Of a stretch of DNA of 64,000 nucleotides, positions 57,664 through 64,000 are shown piece after piece. This DNA comes from Aspidapion aeneum. Its lineage: Eukaryota > Arthropoda > Insecta > Coleoptera > Brentidae. Made by a program: the position numbers and the translations under genes. The DNA lies in assembly GCA_963576565.1 (NCBI GenBank), contig OY755047.1:6604931-6668930 (forward strand), written 5' to 3'. The notes under the pieces are model-generated. The model ran no database searches, was not told where the DNA came from, and saw only the letters and a list, made by a program, of their open reading frames with translations. Position 1 is the first letter of the stretch, and the number at the start of each line of letters is the position of its first letter.

Positions 57664-58170
57664 GCAAAACAAAAAAGTTTCAAAATCATCTGAAACGCAA
57701 AGATATATAAAAAATTTTGAAATCGGAGCAACTTTTTTTTTCTCGAAAAAATTAGGATCACCATAGCTCACACTACTTATAGTAGTAGTGTGAGCTAAAA
57801 TAGTTGTTATTGTCACTGTTTATACATGGGGACTAACATAGTTCGAAATAAGGACACTGAAATTAAAACAAAAGTGGTAATGCTACTTTTTTATAATTTA
57901 AAAATTTATCGCTAATATTTCAGAAACTATTTATCAAAACTGCGACATATGAGGTATTTGTGGAAAGTCTATTCCAAGCCTACTCTATTAATTAAATAAT
58001 ATAAAGAGCATCCAGTTAACAAAAACTATACATTTGAGCGCCTGTCAAAGACGGTAAGCATCAGGAATAAGGTCAAGATTCAATTTAAAAGTAAAAATTT
58101 CGCGAGTTCGAACACAATTTTTTAAATATTCCTACATCAATTATTAATGGTTTAAAATGCCCACAGTATA
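56668..58170. mobile_element. Long-TIR MITE, CAGGGTGTCTC end, interrupted by the microsatellite element
   Basis: Left CAGGGTGTCTCATTATATTT, TTAATAATTGATATAGGAAT, GACAGGCGCTCAAATTTATA; the inverted right arm is at 57920-58160. 57048-57797 is a later insertion near the centre. The right terminus is decayed. Confidence 0.85.
57048..57797 (-). mobile_element. Microsatellite-bearing element, copy G, complete
   Basis: AAATACTCTGCCAATCTATG, hairpin, three segments, AAAATCGGACAAGCGGTTTT, (CAGA)n of about 16 units with two CATA variants (57600-57664), CATCTGAAACGCAAAGATAT, hairpin AGCTCACACTAC..GTAGTGTGAGCT. Confidence 0.92.
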
Positions 58171-58268
58171 GACCCGATCTATTTTTGTAGATATTTTCAA
58201 CATATTTTATGAAAGAAAAAGATAAAATATCATAAAATAAGACATCTTGGTGTCTCATTCCACTGATT

Positions 58269-58762
58269 CTATCTTTCTATTTAGGCTGTTTCAATCCATC
58301 TTTGGACAGAGGCCTCCCCCAATATCTTCCACTCTTCTCTGTCTGTCGCCGTGTTCATCCATCTTCATCCCGCATATTTCTATTAATCGTCCGCCCATTT
58401 CATTTGAGGTCTTCACCTACTTTTTTTATTTTTCCAAGGTCTCCTGTTTACAATACATTTGTTCCATCGATCGTCTTTTTGTCTGATAATATCACCAGAA
58501 AATTTCCATTTTAATTTTGCTACCTCTCTTCTGACCTCCCTTACTTTTGTTTTATTTCTTATCCATTCATTCTTTCTTCTATCTGTTACATGTAACACTT
58601 GTCTTTCCATTGATCTTTGGGCTTTTGTTAACCTATCCATGTTTGATTTTGTAAGTGTCCAGGTCTGGGATGCATAGGTGAGTACAGGAAGGATACATTG
58701 CTTCTACACTTTCATTTTGAGGTATTTTAATATGTAGCTTAATTTACCGAACGCTACCCAGG
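58269..58762 (-). pseudogene. RTE-type LINE 3' end with 9-bp target duplication
   Basis: Minus strand: WVAFGKLSYIL, VLTYASQTWTLTKSNMDRL, KAQRSMERQVLHVTDRRKNE, WIRNKTKVREVRREVAKLKW, FSGDIIRQKDDRWNKCIVN, then RPWKNKKSR-stop and a MNTATDREEWKILGEA tail. TGATT-containing flank CCACTGATT occurs at 58260-58268 and 58763-58771. Longest frame 58413-58640. Confidence 0.9.
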
Positions 58763-58771
58763 CCACTGATT

Positions 58772-60137
58772 AACCAAATTAAAAGCCTATCAAAGAATAA
58801 GGTAGTTTCAGCTTTAAGTTTAATCATAAAAAACAAAAAGAATATTTTAATTTGAATTTTAGTACGAAACGCAGTCTTTGGTAATAAGCAATGGGTTTTA
58901 AACCACCCTGTATACAACGCCACCTAAATGAGGTACCATCTTACATAATCAAGATAAAGCACTACCTACCAAAAAGGTGGTATACCTATGCCTAACAACC
59001 TGCATGTACTTCTTAGGCGGATAGTTCCACAAATATCCATTGTAAAATTAGTTAGGCATCGCAATTTTATTGTATTTAAAATAAGTTATATAACAATAGT
59101 GACCTAGTTTTTCAGGCAAAATTAAAAAATATATATTTTGCTTATCAAAATCATTTATGCTATTTAAACAATTGTTTATCTCGATTTTTAAATAATGATG
59201 TTTAAAGATTTTACAATTTCTAATAGGTTTCAATCTACCATGGGCTTATAAGGGTAGACGCCTAAGTGTCTCAAGCTCAGAGTAATAAAATATATTTATT
59301 ACTCTAAGGTCTCAAGCCACTTCCCCACTCCAAAAAATTGAAAATTGATTATGTCAAAAATATACTTTTTCCTAATTTTTATTGTCTATTTAAAATAGGA
59401 ATAAAATGTTTAAGTCCCACCCAGAGCGATTTCTTGTATATGCCACTGATTTTAATCAAGCTTTTATGGAACAGTGGATAGTAATCCATGTTTAAAAAAA
59501 AAGTTATAATAAAAATTGTAATTTTTATCATGGAAGTACCCTAAAAATGACTTGACACTAAAATGAAGATATCTTCCTGAAGATATACATCGCGTTTATC
59601 TGGGGTGGCACCTTATTTGGAACTGCCCATAGCTGGTGGTACTGTTTTTCATTTCTTTTCAGAACTTGTCACATAAGTATCGTTCTCAAAGCGTTATCTT
59701 ATTTGGTATCTTTTTTCCGACTTTTTTGTAATATGGGGACAAAAAATGTGAAAATTATCACGACACATTAATATAGTCCAAACTATACCCATTTGTAATG
59801 ACGTCATTTTTGTTTATCTTTGTTTAGTATATTATAAACAGCGGTGACAATAAACTTTTAAAAAAAGTAGTGTCTATGATTCAAATAGGTAGGTAATTGG
59901 TTCTGTGAAGTATCCGTCACTGTCAATCAAAAAACATTGACTAGCAAAAATATCTACGCCATACGTTTTTTTCTCACCTGGTGACGTCATTACAAATGCG
60001 TATAATTTAGACTATACACAGTATGTCAACACCGCGGACCAAAATACGTTTTCGCTGCGCATTAGGTCCTATAGACGATAAAATAGCAAATTTGGCATGC
60101 ACCTAATGTTTAATGTTGATTCTGCGATCGGCGATAT
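58772..60137. other. Unassigned, with a foldback around TGACGTCA
   Basis: AGTCCAAACTATACCCATTTG with TAATGACGTCA (59775-59808) is inverted at 59979-60018. CCACCCTGTATA at 58906 is a lone MITE end. No gene. Confidence 0.45.
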
Positions 60138-60146
60138 CCAAGCAAT

Positions 60147-60227
60147 AGGGACCCTGTATGTATGAAATATTTTAAATAAAAAGTATAAAAATAAATGTAA
60201 AAATATGTCATACATACAGGGTCTCTA
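60147..60227. mobile_element. 81-bp MITE with 9-bp target duplication
   Basis: GGGACCCTGTATGTATGA and TCATACATACAGGGTCTC are inverted around an AT-only centre. CCAAGCAAT is repeated exactly at 60138-60146 and 60228-60236. A 9-bp duplication is typical of Mutator-like elements. Confidence 0.85.
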
Positions 60228-60239
60228 CCAAGCAATTAA

Positions 60240-61075
60240 CCTAGATAAAGAAAGGCTTAAGACAGGGATGTTGTATCTCTCAAACTCTTTTTAAAATATA
60301 TATCGCAGTAGCTCTAAAAAACTGGAAACGTAAAGTACACGGCATGGGATTACAACTAAACGACCGATTTACCACATACACACTACAGTTTGCTGACGAC
60401 CAAGTAATTGTAGCTAATGATAAAGAAGACATGGAGTATATGATGAGAAAGGTGATGGAATAATACCAAAAGTGGGGATTAACAGTGAACGTGGACAAGA
60501 CATACTACTTATGTATTGGAAACGAATTAGGCGAGTTAGAACTAGACAAGGAACAAACAATATCTCCATACAATGAGTATGTATACTTTGGTGTCACATT
60601 CGATAAGACAGGAACAGACTGTAAAGAACTGGAAAAAAGTATAGTACAAGCAAAAAAGGTTATTGGATATCTTAACAGTATTTTATGGAGCAGAGAGATA
60701 AAAAAGAATCTAAAATTTTACATATATGAAAGAATGGTGAAAAGCACGCTGTTGTGTGGAATAGAGACTTGTCGCGTAACAGAAAAATATAAAACAAAAA
60801 TGGAAAGTGTCGAAATGGATGCAATATCAATGAGAATATCTATAACAGATCACATAAGAGATGAGATCATAAAAGAAAGAATGGGAATCGAGAGAAGCAT
60901 AACGGATGACATCACTAAAAGACAACTGACATGAGGGCGTCCTAAACTAGAATGGCAACAGTCAATCCAAAGATCAATGAGTCAAAAAAACTTGATAGAG
61001 AAGATGATTGTCAGGATCGAAGGAGGTGGAGAATAGGCGTCGGACAACGTAGACAAACGTTCTTAACCGACATAG
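60240..61075 (+). pseudogene. LINE family 2, best preserved copy
   Basis: KGLRQGCCISQTLFKIYIA-like start, NWKRKVHGMGLQLNDRF, LQFADDQVIVANDKEDMEY (RT active site), stop at the VME-YQKWG junction, then the 149-codon frame 60485-60934: MNVDKTYYLCIGNELGELEL, EYVYFGVTFDKTGTDCKEL, LNSILWSREIKKN, MVKSTLLCGIETCRVTEKY, ITDHIRDEIIKERMGIERS. The YGHVQRMNDERLPKQVLE block is deleted at 60930. Confidence 0.9.
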
Positions 61076-61419
61076 TAGGAATTTTTTTTATTTAAAAAAT
61101 AAAATCTTTTATTCTTTTCTGTCTCGATTTAGTATTTTGTAGTAATAGCTTTTGTTTCACACAGTATAATGATGATTCAAACCCGTCCTGATAAAGACCT
61201 CATAAGACACAAACTAAAAAAAAAACAATAACAAATATAGGTACAAAAAAAAGAAGCAGCACAAAATTAGAGCGTTCAAAATAAACCTGCTATTCGCGTT
61301 TGGGTTCAACCCAATTTTCGACAGGAATACCCCCTGGGGGGTTCTACAAAAACTAAGTGGTTCTCAACATGAGTTCCTCAATATACAGAGTGAACATAAC
61401 AATTTTTACAAGATTTCGA
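61076..61419. other. Unassigned sequence
   Basis: CCCCCTGGGGGG at about 61330. Nothing else recognised. Confidence 0.3.
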
Positions 61420-61625
61420 TTGATAGAGTTTCATTAAACTATACCTAGTGTGTGTTATTTTCGGCATATAGTAAAAACGTTTTTCTCAATATTTATTATT
61501 ATCAAAAACTTCCGTTTCTGAGATATTTACAAAATTGTTTTGAAGGTTGATATAACATGAAGTTCACTTGCAGTGTGCTAATAGGCTAGGAAGGTATCAG
61601 ATCCGTCAGGGATCCATTTATTTTT
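61420..61625 (+). repeat. Fragment of the (AC)n-bearing element
   Basis: GAGATATTTACAAAATTG, CACTTGCAGTGTGCTAATAG, GCTAGGAAGGTATCAGATCC and GTCAGGGATCCATTTA match 8628-8780 inverted. Confidence 0.85.
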
Positions 61626-62130
61626 TCGTTCAAAAAGCAGCAATTACAAGAAAATTATGAGAGCCCAAAAAATCTCTAAATAAAATAGATTTTCCTTTGT
61701 ATTTTGGAATTGACCAAATTTTAACATCAATAGTTGATAAATAAGTGAAGGAATCCTTTCTTTTCGTTTCTTCATTAAATTTAGAATAAATCCTGTGTCA
61801 ATGCGTCTTCATTTGCACCACCCTGTATAAAAGAATTTCCTAATTCCATAGACACCAAAACCTCGCCCCAGGAAAAAAGAGCGGTTTTTTGGTGCGGTAC
61901 CCTTTGAACCAATTTGTAGAACCGTTCCTTCTTATTCTTTACCATATAATAAATGTTTTAAAACTGAAAAAAAATCGCGCATGGTCATTTCTGGTTAAGG
62001 ACACTTCCTCTTAAGAACACTAGGAAACCCACTACAAAAAAAACAGTAGGGTGAAAAAAAGGCATGTCAAAAATGAGCCGACCATCTTAAGGATAAGTAA
62101 TAGGTTTATAGATACATATTAGTTGAGTGC
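61626..62130. other. Unassigned sequence
   Basis: CACCACCCTGTATA at 61817 is another lone MITE end. No gene. Confidence 0.35.
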
Positions 62131-63497
62131 GGTGACGTTATAAATTGGGGGGGGGGGTGCAGAAATTTATATTGCATGGATAAAGGAGATAAAAAACTTA
62201 CTTAAACAAATTTATTTTAGCAATTTACAAACAAGCTGCTACTTGGTGTAGTTGTTAGTTTATTTGTTTATAGATACGATGCTGAAAACTGGTTGTGCGG
62301 TTGTGAGAAACGAAATGCTTTGTTTTGCTTTATTTGTCTTATTATGAACAATCCACAAAGTGATCCGACGTGGGTGGAAAGGGAATGTGTGATATCAAGC
62401 ACTTTAGTGAAAAGTTAAAGCCACAAAGTAAATGCTACTTATTTAAATAACCACCTAGAATTTTCTATGCTAGGCAAGACTGATATTAGGTGCCAATTGA
62501 ATAGTGCCTATAGGCAAAACATTACCGAACATAATGAAAATGTGGCAAAAATTAGACATATACTTAGTGGGTTAGGTTAGGTTTGACTATGAGTTGTGTG
62601 ACTGTCGCCCCTCCACTGCGACTCAAGTGGTCTATTGTGGCTCATCCTAACTTAAATATCACCAATACCTATCTCCTTTATGAAGCAGATCAGTTTGTTT
62701 GGTGATATTTCCTCAAGATCTTGAGGCTCTATCTGTCCAGGTCCGAATATTTTCGCCCTAGTTCTTTGTCTTGCTACGCAGTGGCAGATTAGATGAAGTG
62801 GCGTTTCCTCCTCAACACCACAGAACCTACACGCTGGTATGTTGCTTACTCCCAGTCTGTTCATGTGTTTGTTGAGTCGGCATTGGCCTGTGTATAGCCC
62901 TGTGATTACTCTTAGGCTATTCCTGTTTAATTCCAAGAGTTGGTTCGTTCTGTGTTTGTCTGGCTTGCTTAGAAAGGTTTTGGAGTGTTGTTGTCTCGGG
63001 GTTGACCGCCAGTTTTGAGTCCCCTTTCTAACAACCCACTCTCCTATTTCTTTTGTGACTGTGGCCTTAGGTAAGCCGAAGTAAGGCTCCGGTCCAACCA
63101 GCGCGGATTCTGCTCCCGACCTGGCTAGTGCGTCTGCTTTTTCATTTCCCTCAACTCCCGTGTGGCTTGGCACCCAGACAAGACTGATCTTGTTGGTTCT
63201 GCTGGCCTTTCTTAGGGTTTCTTAGTAGGTTAATAGACTGTTTAAAATTCTGTGGGATTTTTGAGGTTGCTCTACAGGGCCAGGATTAGTCTAAAACTGG
63301 TGCTAATCCGAGCACTTTGCGCATGTAAAAGAAGGGCGAATAGACTTTATCTATAAACAAATAAACTACACCAAGTAGCTGCTTGTGTGTAAAATGCTAA
63401 AATAAAATTGTTTAGGTAAGTTTTTTATCTACTTTTTCATGAAATATAAATATCTGCCCCCCCCCTAATTTATTACGTCACCAGCCACCACTGGTCC
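62131..63497. mobile_element. hAT-like element with ~150-bp TIRs, split by an R1-like LINE
   Basis: GTGCGGTGACGTTATAAATT at left and, inverted, AATTTATTACGTCACCAGCC with CCACTG at right; both followed inward by CTACTTGGTGTAG and TTATTTGTTTATAGATA. Related to 26416 and 31458. Confidence 0.75.
62569..63220 (-). pseudogene. R1/I-type LINE C-terminus: RNase H end and CCHC finger, 5' truncated
   Basis: Minus strand from 63218: TLRKASRTNKISL, WVPSHTGVEGNEKADALA (last part of an RNase H domain, with the conserved H and D), then a basic linker, CRFC-x8-H-x4-C (positions about 113-130 of the 173-codon frame 62652-63173), QRTRAKIFGP and EIGIGDI-stop. Intact over this stretch. 3' UTR of about 80 bp ends CAAACCTAACCTAACCC. 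CTTAGT is duplicated at 62563-62568 and 63221-63226. RNase H plus CCHC fits R1, I or related clades. Confidence 0.88.
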
Positions 63498-64000
63498 CTA
63501 GGCCCCCTTGTCACCTTGTATGCGCACCATTGTATAGGACCCTTCCAATAGTCCCAATATGTCCCAGACGGGAAATGCCCATATCAGACATGTAGATTTT
63601 TTCTTTTTATTAAAAAATAAAACGGTTGGTTCCCGTAGTGAATCCATTGGGTGCGATTTGGTTCTCAAATGACTATTTATCAAAGAACCCGCAGCTTTTG
63701 AGTTAATTAATCGATATAGAAAAATAGTTTGCTGACAGCTCTCGAAAATTTATATTTGAATTTTAAAAAACTTGCATGTGTTTGGAAGCTAAAAACATTT
63801 TTGTTTCTCATTGGGAACCTGTCCAAGTTAATTGTTGTTTTGACTTAATTATTGGCTTTTTTAAAGCAGTAAATTTCTTTTTTTCTTACTTATAATATGC
63901 CACGAAAAAGTTACCTAGAAATACATGTCTTTCTGAAAGCAATACTCGCAAAAACTGCTCTTGAGAGTATTTTTTGACTCAGACAGCAACTCTCAAAAGC
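63498..64000. other. Unassigned sequence to window end
   Basis: No feature recognised; the 61-codon minus frame at 63498-63683 has no support. Confidence 0.3.

Noticed and set aside
62652..63173. 173-codon frame as a host gene
   Set aside because: RNase H end plus CCHC finger, 6-bp duplication and interrupted hAT-like element show a LINE insertion.

Overview
This 64 kb window is AT-rich, repeat-saturated eukaryotic DNA, almost certainly from an insect. The evidence is spliceosomal exons in very long introns, several non-LTR retrotransposon families, hundreds of bases of TA-flanked MITEs, hAT, pogo and P-like DNA transposons, and microsatellite-bearing repeats of the kind seen in insect genomes. 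The mix recalls large chrysomelid beetle genomes (Diabrotica-like); that placement is inference from memory, not a search.

The only host gene I can support lies on the minus strand. Four short exons at 46734-46771, 38696-38783, 36480-36565 and 16151-16200 each have a pyrimidine-rich AG acceptor and a GT donor, and they join without breaking the reading frame. The joined peptide matches the N-terminal half of a PIR1/DUSP11-type RNA 5'-triphosphatase (dual-specificity phosphatase related to the capping-enzyme phosphatase), including VIDLTNTYRYYNP. The exon carrying the catalytic HCxxGxxR loop and the first coding exon were not found; they are probably outside the window. Most of the window from 1 to 46.7 kb is therefore transposon-filled intron (8.0, 2.1 and 20.3 kb between the four exons). 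Elements come within about 12-60 bp of splice sites.

Layout. 1-16 kb: a minisatellite, nested TIR elements, LINE fragments, hAT and pogo-like MITEs and (GA)n repeats, ending at the exon at 16.15 kb. 16-36 kb: a GC-rich minisatellite, LINE fragments, five copies window-wide of a GGGACTTATTGG MITE, hAT-like elements, a tandemly duplicated pogo-like MITE with a CENP-B-type HTH remnant, and a P-like element (32851-36411) with a broken THAP-domain gene that hosts three later insertions. 36-47 kb: three exons, an uninterrupted 806-bp (CAGA)n tract inside an intronic repeat, a hAT-like element with two TA-flanked MITEs nested in it, a C2H2-finger fragment and a mariner-like transposase fragment. 47-51 kb: a 66-bp perfect palindrome and a 14-unit, 197-bp satellite. 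51-64 kb: long-TIR MITEs, LINE copies, an 81-bp MITE with a 9-bp target duplication, and an R1-like LINE tail inserted in a hAT-like element.

No intact transposase or reverse transcriptase is present; everything mobile here is a relic or non-autonomous. The most informative content is the fragmented gene, the expanded intronic tetranucleotide tract, and the insertion stratigraphy, which several empty sites inside the window confirm.
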